Assembly: GCF_022429565.1 (NCBI RefSeq) | Contig: NZ_CP092487.1 | Coordinates: forward strand, 1,335,001-1,399,000 | Direction: 5' to 3' | Source of the DNA: Lutibacter sp. A64 | GTDB lineage: Bacteria; Bacteroidota; Bacteroidia; Flavobacteriales; Flavobacteriaceae | DNA: 64,000 nucleotides | Shown: positions 8,020-21,203 of the stretch, piece by piece | Numbering within the stretch: position 1 is the first letter of the stretch | Layout of the letters: each line of letters opens with the position of its first letter | Program-made: the position numbers and the translations under genes | The notes under the pieces: generated by a model | Told to the model about the DNA's origin: nothing | Seen by the model: the letters and a program-made list of their open reading frames with translations, nothing else | Database searches by the model: none

Positions 8020-8086
8020 AAAAAGAGGAGAATTATAATGTATTATAGGTTTAAAACACTAATTAACATACAAATCTTCTCTTTTT
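8020..8086. terminator. possible bidirectional terminator hairpin
   Basis: 12-bp stem with one G-U pair (8020-8031 with 8075-8086) closing a 43-nt loop, with runs of A/T on both outer sides. It lies downstream of the minus-strand beta-galactosidase (stop at 8221) and upstream of the exported protein gene. The loop is long for a factor-independent terminator, so the call is weak; the rest of the 7955-8220 gap shows nothing clear. Confidence 0.35.
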
Positions 8087-8220
8087 TTAAGCTTTAACAG
8101 AGCAATTATAATACCAAGAATATAAAATTCTAATAAAAATGTATTTTTTACAACATATTTATTCTTATTAATTGTAAAAATATGAAAAATAAATATGTAA
8201 AATTAGAGGCTTTTAAGTTT

Positions 8221-11732
<3,512 letters not shown>

Positions 11733-13547
11733 TTAATCGCTCATAGTATTGGTAATTTTATTTAAGTTTAAACTATTAGCCATAGCGTTAAAAATTTTAT
11801 AATAAGCACTTTCGTTATTATATAAAACTTCGTGAGAACCTTCTTCTATAACTTTTCCTTTTTCTAGAACAATAACATTTTCAGCATCTATTATTTGTGA
11901 AATACTATGTGATATAATAATAACAGTACGTCCTTTTTTAATAGAATCTAAACTCTTTTTTATTTGTTCTGTTGCAATAGTATCTAAACTTGCTGTAGGT
12001 TCATCAAGAAAAATAATTGGAGGATTTTTTAAAAAAAGTCTAGCAATAGAAACACGTTGTTTTTGTCCACCAGAAAGTAAAGTAGCTTTAGAATTATAAC
12101 CATCTGGTAATTCTATTATTTGTTCGTGAATATGAGCTTTTATTGCTGCTTCAACAACTTCCTCGTCTGTAGCATCTTCTTTTCCGTATAAAATATTTTC
12201 TTTTATACTACCATTAAAAATATGATTTTTCTGTAAAACCAACCCAATATTATTTCGCAACCAAACAGTATTGTATTCCTTTAAATCTACCCCATCTAAA
12301 AGAATACTTCCTGAGGTTGGTTCAAAAAATTTATCTAATAAATTAATTACTGTACTTTTTCCTGCACCGCTTAAACCAACCAAAGCATTGATAGTATTTG
12401 GTTTAATTAGCATTGATACATTTAACAATGCTTTTGTGCCATTTGGATAGGCAAAATCTACATTTTTTAACTCAAATTTCCCTGTAATTTTTTCAGGAAT
12501 ATAGGTACCACCAAATTCTGTATCATTAGCATCCATAATATCGAAAAATGCTTCAGAATAAATTAAGGCATCATTTACCTCATCGTAAATTCTATGCAAT
12601 TCTCTAATGGGAGCAGAAACATTGTTAAATAATAATATATGAAACATAATTGCTCCAATGGTCATTGTCCCATTTAACACAAAATAGGAAGTTAAAATAA
12701 TTATAATAACTACTCCAAACTGTTCAATAAATACATTAACTCCATTAAATAAAAAACTTAATTGACGCGTTTTCATTTGGTTTTCGGTCATATTAAATTG
12801 AATATCTTCGTGTTTTTTACTTTCAGAATCTTCTCGGGTAAACGATTTTATAACGGTTATTGAGTTTATTAAATCTATAATACCATTATTTCTAGATTCT
12901 CTAAAACCTCGCATTCTTCGTCTAAAACCTTTTAACTTATTAGCTTGTAAACTACTGATATAAAAAAATATTGGTATAATACCCAAACTAACCAAGCCTA
13001 CATAAAAATTAGCTTGAAACATAAAAAACAATGCTATTATTGCATTTGAAAATAATGGAAGAATATCTAAAAAGAAATTTTTAACCAACTGAGTAAGACT
13101 TGAAATACCTAAATCAATTCTTGTTTGCAATTTCCCACTTTCATTCTCTGTAGAGCTGTAAAAAGACATTTTATAGGTTAAAATTTTATCTACTACATTT
13201 TGCGCAAAATCACGAGAGATATATATTTTCATTTTTTCGCCATAAAACTTTTGCCCATATTGTATTATAGCATAAATCAACTCTTTAGCAAGCAAAATAA
13301 TACTGATTGTTACTAAAAGTGAAATTCCGTCTTTAAACCCATTATCTGCTTCAGTTAATAACGTAAGTTCATCAACAGCATAACGTAAAACCAGGGCATT
13401 TACTTGTGCTAAAAATGAACCAAGCAATGTTAAAAACAATGTAGCAATTACTAAATATTTATATGGTTTTACGTAACTTATTAATTTCTTAAAAAGTTGA
13501 AAAAGACTTATCTGTGGTTTTTGTTTTTTTATTTTAGGTATTTTCAA
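11733..13547 (-). CDS. exporter-type ABC transporter, fused permease and ATPase
   Basis: 604 aa, MsbA/half-transporter architecture: six membrane helices over about residues 30-330, then the nucleotide-binding domain. Visible motifs are Walker A GLSGAGKS with Lys397, signature LSGGQKQR, Walker B IIFLDEPTA and the switch His in IIISHS. It would act as a dimer in the inner membrane exporting lipid, peptide or drug; the substrate cannot be read. It stands as a single gene, 64 bp downstream of the small membrane protein gene. A second protein of the same type is at 62082-63836, but the two are not close duplicates. Confidence 0.9.
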   Translation of the reverse strand: MKIPKIKKQKPQISLFQLFKKLISYVKPYKYLVIATLFLTLLGSFLAQVNALVLRYAVDELTLLTEADNGFKDGISLLVTISIILLAKELIYAIIQYGQKFYGEKMKIYISRDFAQNVVDKILTYKMSFYSSTENESGKLQTRIDLGISSLTQLVKNFFLDILPLFSNAIIALFFMFQANFYVGLVSLGIIPIFFYISSLQANKLKGFRRRMRGFRESRNNGIIDLINSITVIKSFTREDSESKKHEDIQFNMTENQMKTRQLSFLFNGVNVFIEQFGVVIIIILTSYFVLNGTMTIGAIMFHILLFNNVSAPIRELHRIYDEVNDALIYSEAFFDIMDANDTEFGGTYIPEKITGKFELKNVDFAYPNGTKALLNVSMLIKPNTINALVGLSGAGKSTVINLLDKFFEPTSGSILLDGVDLKEYNTVWLRNNIGLVLQKNHIFNGSIKENILYGKEDATDEEVVEAAIKAHIHEQIIELPDGYNSKATLLSGGQKQRVSIARLFLKNPPIIFLDEPTASLDTIATEQIKKSLDSIKKGRTVIIISHSISQIIDAENVIVLEKGKVIEEGSHEVLYNNESAYYKIFNAMANSLNLNKITNTMSD

Positions 13548-13611
13548 TCGTGTTAAATTTAATTTGGCTTACACTTTTTATAATTTGTTTAATAATTGCT
13601 ACAACAAGCTA

Positions 13612-13845
13612 TTAAATTGTAATTGTTTTTCTTAAAAAAATCCATTTCAATAGCATTTGTTTTCCAGATTGTGTTTTATATACCTTTATTTTAGGTGAAA
13701 GAAAAAAAGAAAATCCAGCAGCAATCATTCCTTTAAATCCGGGAGTTAAGTTTTTAAATGTAACGTGTAAAATCATCCAAATTATTAAGAAAATTATAAA
13801 TGATACTACATACGTAAAGATTATAAACTTTGTTTTTCTATTCAT
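13612..13845 (-). CDS. small two-helix membrane protein, unknown function
   Basis: 77 aa. It has two hydrophobic segments (about 8-30, FIIFTYVVSFIIFLIIWMIL, and about 37-50, FKGMIAAGFSFFLSP) followed by a basic tail (KVYKTQSGKQMLLKW). I recognise no named family. Normal codon use, a good ATG start and position in the same direction as the ABC exporter 64 bp downstream suggest a real gene, perhaps cotranscribed with it. Confidence 0.6.
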   Translation of the reverse strand: MNRKTKFIIFTYVVSFIIFLIIWMILHVTFKNLTPGFKGMIAAGFSFFLSPKIKVYKTQSGKQMLLKWIFLRKTITI

Positions 13846-13970
13846 TTTATTGATTTACTGTTTCATAAATAATTTATCTTTAGTAAACATTTTATTTACC
13901 GTTTAAATAATATTGCTTATTGTTAAACCCTAATCAAATGTATTTAAAAAAGTGTAAAAGTGAAAATTAC

Positions 13971-14006
13971 AAAGAGCCCATTAAAATAAATTTTAATGGG
14001 CTCTTT
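13971..14006 (-). terminator. terminator of pheT
   Basis: Perfect 16-bp stem (13971-13986 with 13991-14006) and a 4-nt loop, with a GGGCTC core. It lies 24 bp beyond the pheT stop and is followed on the minus strand by a short, interrupted T tract. It separates pheT from the small membrane protein gene. Confidence 0.85.
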
Positions 14007-14029
14007 TATTAAATTATTTACGCTATAAC

Positions 14030-16456
14030 TTATCGTAATGTTGCTCCAACATTTTTCTCAAATGTTTGTTGCAGTTTTTGCATTACTTTATCAATTTGTT
14101 TATCGGTTAACGTTTTGTTTTCATCTTGAATTAAAAAGCTAACTGCGTATGATTTTTTACCTTCTTCTAATTTATCTCCTTCATAAACATCGAATAAATC
14201 AACTTCTTTCAATAATTTTTTTTCTGCTTGGAAAGCTAAATTATAAATTTCATTAAACGTAACTTCTTTATCTAATAATAAAGAAAAATCGCGTTTAACT
14301 GCTTGAAATTTTGACAATTGAGAAACATTAATAGAAGACTTACCACCTACCTTTAATAAATTTTCCCATATAAAATCTGCAAATAAAACTTCTTGTTTAA
14401 TTCCAAATTCTTTATTTATAGCACGTTTTACAACACCTAAATCTACCAATTTAATTTTACCTAAACTTAGAGTAACTCCTTCAGAAAACACATCGTTTTT
14501 AGTAGGTGTTATTTTTACTTTATTAATTCCTAAACGTTGTAATATTGTTTTAACAATACCTTTTAAATAAAAGAAATCTGATGTTTTTTGAACCACATTC
14601 CAACTTTCTTTTGTTCTATTTCCAGAAACAAATAATGTTAAATGTTTTTGTTCAGAATAACCACTTTCAAATTTATGGTATGTTTTACCAAACTCAAAGA
14701 ATTTTAAAGCGTTATTTTTTCTATTTATATTGTAAATAACAGATTCTAAACCACTAAATAATAACGATTGACGCATTACACCTAAATCGCTACTTAACGG
14801 ATTTAACATTGCTACGTTATGGTCATTATTAATCATTTGTGTAAGTTCTCCATAACTTGCTTTTGTTAAAGAGTTTGCCATAGTTTCGTTAAAACCTTGA
14901 GCAACTAATTGATTGGCTACTATATTTTCTATCTTAACCTCATCAAAATCTGAAAAGGCAATTGAAGTATTTAATTTATGTGAAAATTCTACATTATTAT
15001 AACCATAAACACGTAAAATTTCTTCAATTACATCGGCTTCTCTTGTAACGTCAACTCTATATGCAGGAATGCTTAACCCGATTCCTCCTTCAGTTACACT
15101 ATTAAACTTAATATCTAAAGAAGCTAATATATTTTTAACTGTTTCTCTTGGTATTTTTGCTCCAATTAGACGATCCATTTTTTCAAAAGACAAATACACT
15201 TGGTTTGCTTCAAATTTGGTAGGGTAATAATCCATAACTTCTGAAGAAACTTTACCACCTGCCACTTCTAAAATTAAATTTGCAGCTCTTTTTAATGCAT
15301 ATTTTGTAATATTAGGATCTATTCCTCTTTCAAACCTAAAAGATGCATCTGTATTTAACGCGTGTCTTTTTGCTGTTTTTCTAACTGCAACAGGATTAAA
15401 ATAGGCACTTTCTAAAAATATAGAAGTTGTATTTTCGGTAACACCAGAATTTAAACCTCCAAACACACCTGCAATACACATTGGTTCTTCATTACCATTA
15501 CAAATCATTAAATCTTCTTCATGTAATTCGCGTTCAACCTCATCTAGAGTTGTAAATTTAGTACCTGCTGGTAACGTTTTTACAATTACCTTATTTCCTT
15601 TTACTTTTGATGCATCAAAAGCGTGTAATGGTTGCCCTAATTCGTGCAATACATAATTTGTAACATCTACAATATTATTTATAGGGGTTAAACCAATTGC
15701 TTTTAATCTATTTTTAATCCATTCTGGAGATTCTTTTACTGTAATATCTGAAATTGTTACACCTGTATATCTTGGTGCTTTTTCAACATCTTCAACAACT
15801 ACATCAAAACGTAAACTTCTATCGTCTACATGAAATTCTGTTACCGATGGCGATATTAATTCTAAAGGAATATCTTGTTGAATTAAACCAGCTCTTAAAT
15901 CTCTTGCAGTACCATAATGACTCATAGCATCTGCTCTGTTAGGTGTTAAACCAATTTCAAAAACTTCGTCTTTTTCAATATTAAAAACTTCAGCTGCTGG
16001 CGTACCAACTTTTAAAGTTTCATCTAAGACCATAATTCCATCGTGGCTACTTCCTAAACCAAGTTCATCTTCAGCACAAATCATTCCATAACTTTCTTCG
16101 CCTCTAATTTTACCTTTTTTAATTTTAAAGCCTTTACCTTTATCATCATACAAGGTAGTTCCAATAGTTGCTACTGGTACAGTTTGCCCTGCAGCTACAT
16201 TTGGTGCTCCACACACTATTTGAACTGGAGCTTCTAATCCTAAATCTACGGTAGTTATTTTTAACCTATCTGCATTTGGATGCTGAATACAAGTTAAAAC
16301 TTTCCCTATTACAACTCCTTCTAAGCTTCCTTTTATGGATTCTACAGTCTCAATTCCTTCAACTTCAAGTCCTAAATCAGTTAACAATTCACCTGTTTTT
16401 TGAGCTTCCCAATCAACTTTTAAAAATTGCTTTAACCAATTATATGATATTTTCAT
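14030..16456 (-). CDS. pheT: phenylalanine--tRNA ligase beta subunit
   Basis: 808 aa, normal full length for bacterial PheT. Domains in order: EMAP/Tyr-RS-like tRNA-binding domain (about 40-150, with CGAPNVAAGQTVPVATIG), B3/4 editing domain (about 210-370), B5 domain (about 405-470), the catalytic-like core (about 490-690) and the C-terminal FDX-ACB anticodon-binding domain (about 715-808, AVKRDFSLLLDKEV). It pairs with PheS to charge tRNA-Phe in the cytoplasm. pheS is not next to it, which is usual in this group. A strong terminator follows the stop. Confidence 0.97.
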   Translation of the reverse strand: MKISYNWLKQFLKVDWEAQKTGELLTDLGLEVEGIETVESIKGSLEGVVIGKVLTCIQHPNADRLKITTVDLGLEAPVQIVCGAPNVAAGQTVPVATIGTTLYDDKGKGFKIKKGKIRGEESYGMICAEDELGLGSSHDGIMVLDETLKVGTPAAEVFNIEKDEVFEIGLTPNRADAMSHYGTARDLRAGLIQQDIPLELISPSVTEFHVDDRSLRFDVVVEDVEKAPRYTGVTISDITVKESPEWIKNRLKAIGLTPINNIVDVTNYVLHELGQPLHAFDASKVKGNKVIVKTLPAGTKFTTLDEVERELHEEDLMICNGNEEPMCIAGVFGGLNSGVTENTTSIFLESAYFNPVAVRKTAKRHALNTDASFRFERGIDPNITKYALKRAANLILEVAGGKVSSEVMDYYPTKFEANQVYLSFEKMDRLIGAKIPRETVKNILASLDIKFNSVTEGGIGLSIPAYRVDVTREADVIEEILRVYGYNNVEFSHKLNTSIAFSDFDEVKIENIVANQLVAQGFNETMANSLTKASYGELTQMINNDHNVAMLNPLSSDLGVMRQSLLFSGLESVIYNINRKNNALKFFEFGKTYHKFESGYSEQKHLTLFVSGNRTKESWNVVQKTSDFFYLKGIVKTILQRLGINKVKITPTKNDVFSEGVTLSLGKIKLVDLGVVKRAINKEFGIKQEVLFADFIWENLLKVGGKSSINVSQLSKFQAVKRDFSLLLDKEVTFNEIYNLAFQAEKKLLKEVDLFDVYEGDKLEEGKKSYAVSFLIQDENKTLTDKQIDKVMQKLQQTFEKNVGATLR

Positions 16457-16551
16457 CTTTAGATTTTATTTTTAACAGGGTGCAAAGATAATTAATACAA
16501 TTTAAAAGTTAGAAATTATACAACTTTTTTGATGCTTTTAGACAAATATTT

Positions 16552-18657
16552 TTAACTAATATTAGCCCAAATAGTACTGCTTTTGCTAATTTGTTGGTAT
16601 GCATTTCTAATTGGAGCGTTTTCTGGAGTTTTTAATGATGCGTCTTTTGTTAATACGTCTATAGCCATACTTCGTGCTTTTTTTAATAGCGGAGCGTCTT
16701 TAACTATATCTGCAATACGCAAATTTAAAACCCCACTTTGCTGTGTTCCCATTAAATTTCCTGGTCCACGTAATTTTAAATCTACCTCTGCAATTTTAAA
16801 TCCATCGCTAGTATCAACCATTGTATTTAAACGAATTTTGGCATCTGAAGAAAGTTTAAAACTAGTCATTAAAATACAGTAGCTTTGTTCAGCTCCACGT
16901 CCTACTCTACCTCGTAATTGATGAAGTTGTGAAAGTCCAAAACGCTCTGCACTTTCTATTACCATAACACTTGCATTTGGAATATTTACCCCAACTTCTA
17001 TTACAGTTGTTGCTACCATAATTTGAGTTTCACCATTAATAAAACGTTGCATTTCGTATTCTTTATCTGCCGATTTCATTTTACCGTGTACAATACTTAT
17101 TTGGTAATTTGGTAATGGAAATTCTCTAGAGATACTTTCGTATCCATCCATTAAGTCTTTGTAATCCATTGCTTCAGACTCGTTAATTAGCGGATACACC
17201 ACATACACTTGACGTCCTTTTAAAATTTCTTCTTTTAAAAATTTAAAAACAGATAATCTGTTAGCATCGTATCTATGGGCTGTTTTTACTTCTTTTCTTC
17301 CTGGAGGTAATTCATCAATTACAGAAATATCTAAATCTCCATAAACACTCATTGCCAAAGTTCTAGGAATTGGAGTTGCTGTCATCACCAAAATATGTGG
17401 TGGTAATGTGTTTTTTTGCCACATTTTAGAACGTTGAGCTACACCAAATCTATGCTGTTCATCTATAATTGCAATACCTAAATTTTTAAATTTCACTTTA
17501 TCTTCAATCAGCGCATGCGTACCAATTAAAATATCTAATTCACCAGATAACAATTCTTTATGAATTATTCTTCGTTCTTTTATTTTGGTTGATCCTGTTA
17601 ACAATTTCACTGAAACATTTAAACCATCTAACATTTCTACAATTGAATTGTAATGCTGTGTTGCTAAAATTTCAGTTGGCGCCATTAATGCCGCCTGAAA
17701 ATCATTGTCTAAAGCAATTAATATTGTTAATAAAGCAACAATTGTTTTTCCAGAACCAACATCTCCCTGCAATAAACGATTCATTTGTGCATTAGAACCA
17801 AGGTCTTTTCTAATTTCTTTCAACACACGTTTTTGTGCATTTGTTAAATCGAAAGGTAAATTATTTTTATAAAAATTATTGAAATTTTCTCCTATTTCAG
17901 TAAAATTAAAACCTTTAATTTTTGCTTTTCTAACCAGTTTTTTTCTGATTAATTGTAATTGAATAAAAAATAATTCTTCAAATTTTAACCTATTTTGTGC
18001 TTTGGTAAGTAATTCTTGATTTCTAGGAAAATGAATATTTAATAAGGCTTCTCTTTTAGAAATTAAGTGTAACTCTTTTATTATTGAAGGCGAAAGTGTT
18101 TCGCTAAATTTACCGTGTACCTCTTCAAACAAATTCTGAATCATTTTAGAAACTACTTTGTTTGAAATTCCTTTATTGGTTAATTTTTCAGTTGAAGGAT
18201 AAATAGGTTGCATGGCGCTACGCAAATTCTTTTTATAATCTGCCAACAAATCCATTTCTGGATGTGGCATAGAAAACAAACCATTAAAAAAAGTTGTTTT
18301 TCCAAAAATAACATACGGAGTGTTTGTTTTTAGATTGTCTTTAATCCATTTTGCACCTCTAAACCAAACCAGTTCCATAGTACCAGTTTCGTCTCTAAAG
18401 GTTGCAACTAGCCTACTTCCTCTTTTTTGCTGTACGGTTCTAATATTTGTTATTTTACCAATTACCTGAATTTCTGAAGAGTTTTGCTGTAATTGATTAA
18501 TTTTAAAAAACTGAGTCCTATCTATATACCTATTTGGAAAAAAATTAATTAAATCACCAAATGTAAAAATCCCTAATTCCGATTTTAATAAATCGGCTCT
18601 ATTGGGACCTACACCTTTTAAATATGATATTGAAGTATTTAAGCTATAAATAGACAT
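16552..18657 (-). CDS. recG: ATP-dependent DNA helicase RecG
   Basis: 701 aa from the ATG at 18657. An open frame extends 16 codons further upstream, but that extension overlaps the promoter area of the divergent rsmB-like gene, and the family start matches MSIYSLNTSISYLKGVGPNRA. Features are the N-terminal wedge/OB domain (about 60-160), Walker A GDVGSGKT, DEQH box in IIDEQHRFG, the TATPIPRTL motif, and the QLRGRVGRG motif VI with the C-terminal TRG region. RecG remodels stalled replication forks and branch-migrates Holliday junctions. Confidence 0.95.
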   Translation of the reverse strand: MSIYSLNTSISYLKGVGPNRADLLKSELGIFTFGDLINFFPNRYIDRTQFFKINQLQQNSSEIQVIGKITNIRTVQQKRGSRLVATFRDETGTMELVWFRGAKWIKDNLKTNTPYVIFGKTTFFNGLFSMPHPEMDLLADYKKNLRSAMQPIYPSTEKLTNKGISNKVVSKMIQNLFEEVHGKFSETLSPSIIKELHLISKREALLNIHFPRNQELLTKAQNRLKFEELFFIQLQLIRKKLVRKAKIKGFNFTEIGENFNNFYKNNLPFDLTNAQKRVLKEIRKDLGSNAQMNRLLQGDVGSGKTIVALLTILIALDNDFQAALMAPTEILATQHYNSIVEMLDGLNVSVKLLTGSTKIKERRIIHKELLSGELDILIGTHALIEDKVKFKNLGIAIIDEQHRFGVAQRSKMWQKNTLPPHILVMTATPIPRTLAMSVYGDLDISVIDELPPGRKEVKTAHRYDANRLSVFKFLKEEILKGRQVYVVYPLINESEAMDYKDLMDGYESISREFPLPNYQISIVHGKMKSADKEYEMQRFINGETQIMVATTVIEVGVNIPNASVMVIESAERFGLSQLHQLRGRVGRGAEQSYCILMTSFKLSSDAKIRLNTMVDTSDGFKIAEVDLKLRGPGNLMGTQQSGVLNLRIADIVKDAPLLKKARSMAIDVLTKDASLKTPENAPIRNAYQQISKSSTIWANIS

Positions 18658-18725
18658 TCTTTTTGTTAAAATGACGAAGATAATAATTCGCATAGCAAAT
18701 AGCAATATCTTATCATCTAATTTCG

Positions 18726-18733
18726 TATATTTG
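18726..18733 (+). promoter_or_regulatory. -7 promoter box before the rsmB-like gene
   Basis: TATATTTG, a perfect match to TAnnTTTG, 18 bp before the chosen ATG at 18752. Its position supports that start over the upstream in-frame ATG at 18671, which lies before the box. No TTG was found at the -33 distance. Confidence 0.42.
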
Positions 18734-18751
18734 CAGACTTATTTTTTACAC

Positions 18752-19960
18752 ATGAGATTACATAGAAATTTAGTGTTTACCGTAATAGATTCAATAAAAC
18801 TTGTTTTTAATGAAGGTGAATATGCCGATAAAGTAGTGCAAAAAGCACTAAAAAGAGATGCTCGTTGGGGAGCTAGAGACCGAAAATTTGTTGCAGAAAC
18901 TATTTACGAAATGGTACGTTGGAAACGACTGTACAACGAAATAGCTGGAACAAAATCTCACTATTCAACAGAAAATGTTTGGAAAAACTTTGCTGTTTTT
19001 GCAGTTCTAAAAGGTTACAAATTACCAGACTGGAACCAATTACAAGGTGTTCCAGAAAGAAGAATTAAAGGTAAATTTGATGAACTTCAAAAAGTTAGAG
19101 TGTTTAAAGAATCTATTCCAGATTGGTTGGATGAAATAGGTGTAAAAGAATTAGGTGAAAAACATTGGACTAAAGAAATTGCTGCTTTAAATAAACAAGC
19201 TGAAGTTATTTTACGTACAAATACACTAAGAACGAACAAAGCTTCTTTAAGAAAAAAATTAGCAGACGAAGGCATTGCCACCTCTTTTATTGATGGTTAT
19301 CCAGATGCTTTAAAATTAGTAGAACGCGCCAACGTTTTTAGAACAGATTGTTTTAAAGATGGTTTGTTTGAAGTACAAGATGCTTCTTCTCAATTAGTTG
19401 CTGCATATTTAGATGTTAAACCAGGTATGAAAGTAATAGACACTTGCGCTGGTGCTGGTGGAAAAACATTACATTTAGCTGCTTTAATGGAAAACAAAGG
19501 TCAGGTAATTGCAACAGACATTTACGAAAGTAAATTGAAAAAATTAAAAATTAGAACACGTAGAGCTGGTGTACATAATGTTACAACCAAAGTATTAGAT
19601 ACTACTAAAGTCTTTAAGAAAATGAAAGGTACTGCAGACAGAGTTTTAATTGATGCGCCTTGTAGTGGAATTGGTGTTTTAAGAAGAAATCCAGACAGTA
19701 AATGGAAATTACAACCTGAATTTGTTGAAAACATTATTAAAACTCAGGCTGAAATATTAGAAAACTATTCTAAATTAGTAAAAATTGATGGAAAGTTAGT
19801 GTATGCTACCTGTTCTATTTTACCTTCTGAAAACGAACTTCAAGTAAAGAAATTTCTAAAAAACAATACTAATTTTAGAATTATAAAAGACCATAAAGTT
19901 TCACCTTTTAAAACAGGTTACGATGGTTTTTATATGGCATTATTAGAAAGAAATAGTTAA
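18752..19960 (+). CDS. RsmB/NOP2/Sun-family RNA m5C methyltransferase
   Basis: 402 aa from the ATG at 18752 (MRLHRNLVFTVIDSIK); a longer in-frame start at 18671 would include the promoter and is rejected. An N-terminal NusB-like helical region is followed by a Rossmann methyltransferase: SAM loop DTCAGAGGKTLHLA, motif IV DAPCSGIGVLRRNPD and motif VI YATCSILPSE, holding the two catalytic Cys residues. The family methylates cytosine-5 in 16S rRNA (RsmB position 967) or in other RNAs; which target applies here is not certain. Divergent from recG; a hairpin terminator follows. Confidence 0.9.
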   Translation: MRLHRNLVFTVIDSIKLVFNEGEYADKVVQKALKRDARWGARDRKFVAETIYEMVRWKRLYNEIAGTKSHYSTENVWKNFAVFAVLKGYKLPDWNQLQGVPERRIKGKFDELQKVRVFKESIPDWLDEIGVKELGEKHWTKEIAALNKQAEVILRTNTLRTNKASLRKKLADEGIATSFIDGYPDALKLVERANVFRTDCFKDGLFEVQDASSQLVAAYLDVKPGMKVIDTCAGAGGKTLHLAALMENKGQVIATDIYESKLKKLKIRTRRAGVHNVTTKVLDTTKVFKKMKGTADRVLIDAPCSGIGVLRRNPDSKWKLQPEFVENIIKTQAEILENYSKLVKIDGKLVYATCSILPSENELQVKKFLKNNTNFRIIKDHKVSPFKTGYDGFYMALLERNS

Positions 19961-20002
19961 TATTTAACTAACTAAAATAGAGTTTACACAAATTAGTAAG
20001 TT

Positions 20003-20033
20003 AAAGGCGATGATTTTTTCATTGCCTTTTTCT
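20003..20033 (+). terminator. terminator of the rsmB-like gene
   Basis: 11-bp stem (20003-20013 with 20019-20029, one G-U pair) around GGC/GCC, a 5-nt T-rich loop, then a T tract interrupted by CTCG. It lies 42 bp after the stop and between converging genes. Confidence 0.7.
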
Positions 20034-20064
20034 CGTTTTTATGTTTTTTTAAACTTAATGCTAA

Positions 20065-21063
20065 TTAATCATTACCATAAACAAGATTTATAAAATCTAA
20101 TTTTTCTAATTTCCCAAAATAATTTTCTACAACAACCCCTTCAAGCTTTTTAGAAATTTCATTTTTATCGTAAGGCACACCAATTAACAAGGTTTCAAGA
20201 TCTGAAATAGGCTGTCTTCCAAAGAAATCTCCAAATACTTTAAACTCAGAAATAAGTCCTTTTTCAACAAAAATACGCAGGTCTATTTCACCTATAGCAA
20301 AACGTTTGCTGCGCTGTATATTAAATTTAGGCGAACGTCCATAATTCCATTCCCATAAATCATATTTTTCAGCTTTTAGTTGATGCACAGCATTCCATTC
20401 AGCTTCAGTTAACTTATGAATTTCAAAATGTTCACGCGCTTCAAACAATCCATTAAGTAATTGCTGTTTAAAATCATCCATTGTAATAGGAGTTTTTAAA
20501 AACTCACTAATATTTGCAACACGACTTCTTACAGATTTATGACCTTTAGACTGAATTTTACTCATTTTTACTTGAAGTGCCTTACTAACTTCACCCATAT
20601 CTGTATCAAATAACAGAGTACCGTGGCTAATCATTCTTTTTCCTGTAGAAAATTGAGCTGTACCAGAAATTTTCTTTTCATCTACCAATATATCATTACG
20701 ACCTTTTAACTCAGCAGTAACTCCCATAGCATTTAACACACGAATTACTGGTGCCGTAAACTTTTTAAAGTTACTAATACTTTTACCATCGTGATTGGTA
20801 ATAAAACTAAAGTTTAAATTTCCTAAATCATGATATACTGCTCCACCTCCAGAAATACGCCTAACAACCTCAATATTATTTGCATCTATATACTCTTGGT
20901 TAATTTCTTCTAAAGTATTTTGATTTCGTCCAATAATTATAGATGGTTTGTTTATATAAAACAATAAATAATCTGTAGAAGCATCAAAATTTCTTAAAGC
21001 ATATTCTTCTAATGCTAAATTTAATTTAGGATCAGTATTCCCTTCATTATCGATAAAAATCAT
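20065..21063 (-). CDS. lplA: lipoate--protein ligase
   Basis: 332 aa, two-domain LplA type. Motifs are the RRISGGGAVYHDLGNLNFSF lipoate-binding loop, the GRNDILVDEKKISGTAQ segment with the conserved Lys, and the SHGTLLFDTDM stretch; a C-terminal accessory domain covers about 250-332. The enzyme activates free lipoate with ATP and attaches it to the E2 subunits of 2-oxoacid dehydrogenases and to GcvH in the cytoplasm. It is monocistronic, with a TATATTTG box 27 bp upstream. Confidence 0.93.
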   Translation of the reverse strand: MIFIDNEGNTDPKLNLALEEYALRNFDASTDYLLFYINKPSIIIGRNQNTLEEINQEYIDANNIEVVRRISGGGAVYHDLGNLNFSFITNHDGKSISNFKKFTAPVIRVLNAMGVTAELKGRNDILVDEKKISGTAQFSTGKRMISHGTLLFDTDMGEVSKALQVKMSKIQSKGHKSVRSRVANISEFLKTPITMDDFKQQLLNGLFEAREHFEIHKLTEAEWNAVHQLKAEKYDLWEWNYGRSPKFNIQRSKRFAIGEIDLRIFVEKGLISEFKVFGDFFGRQPISDLETLLIGVPYDKNEISKKLEGVVVENYFGKLEKLDFINLVYGND

Positions 21064-21089
21064 AGATTTTGTGTATTTTTTATGGCTTA

Positions 21090-21097
21090 CAAATATA
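21090..21097 (-). promoter_or_regulatory. -7 promoter box of lplA
   Basis: TATATTTG on the minus strand, matching TAnnTTTG, 27 bp before the ATG at 21063. No clear -33 TTG is present. Confidence 0.4.
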
Positions 21098-21203
21098 AAG
21101 AATTTTTAAAGTGGTATTCATTATTTAAAACGAAATTAAACGAGTTGTTTAAAATTTAATTTTTTTTATTCCGTGTTCAATCTACCTCTTTCAAAAGATG
21201 TGT

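Noticed and set aside
18655-18752. Overlapping longer starts for recG (18705) and the rsmB-like gene (18671)
   Set aside because: The two extensions overlap each other and the TATATTTG box at 18726; family N termini match the shorter starts.
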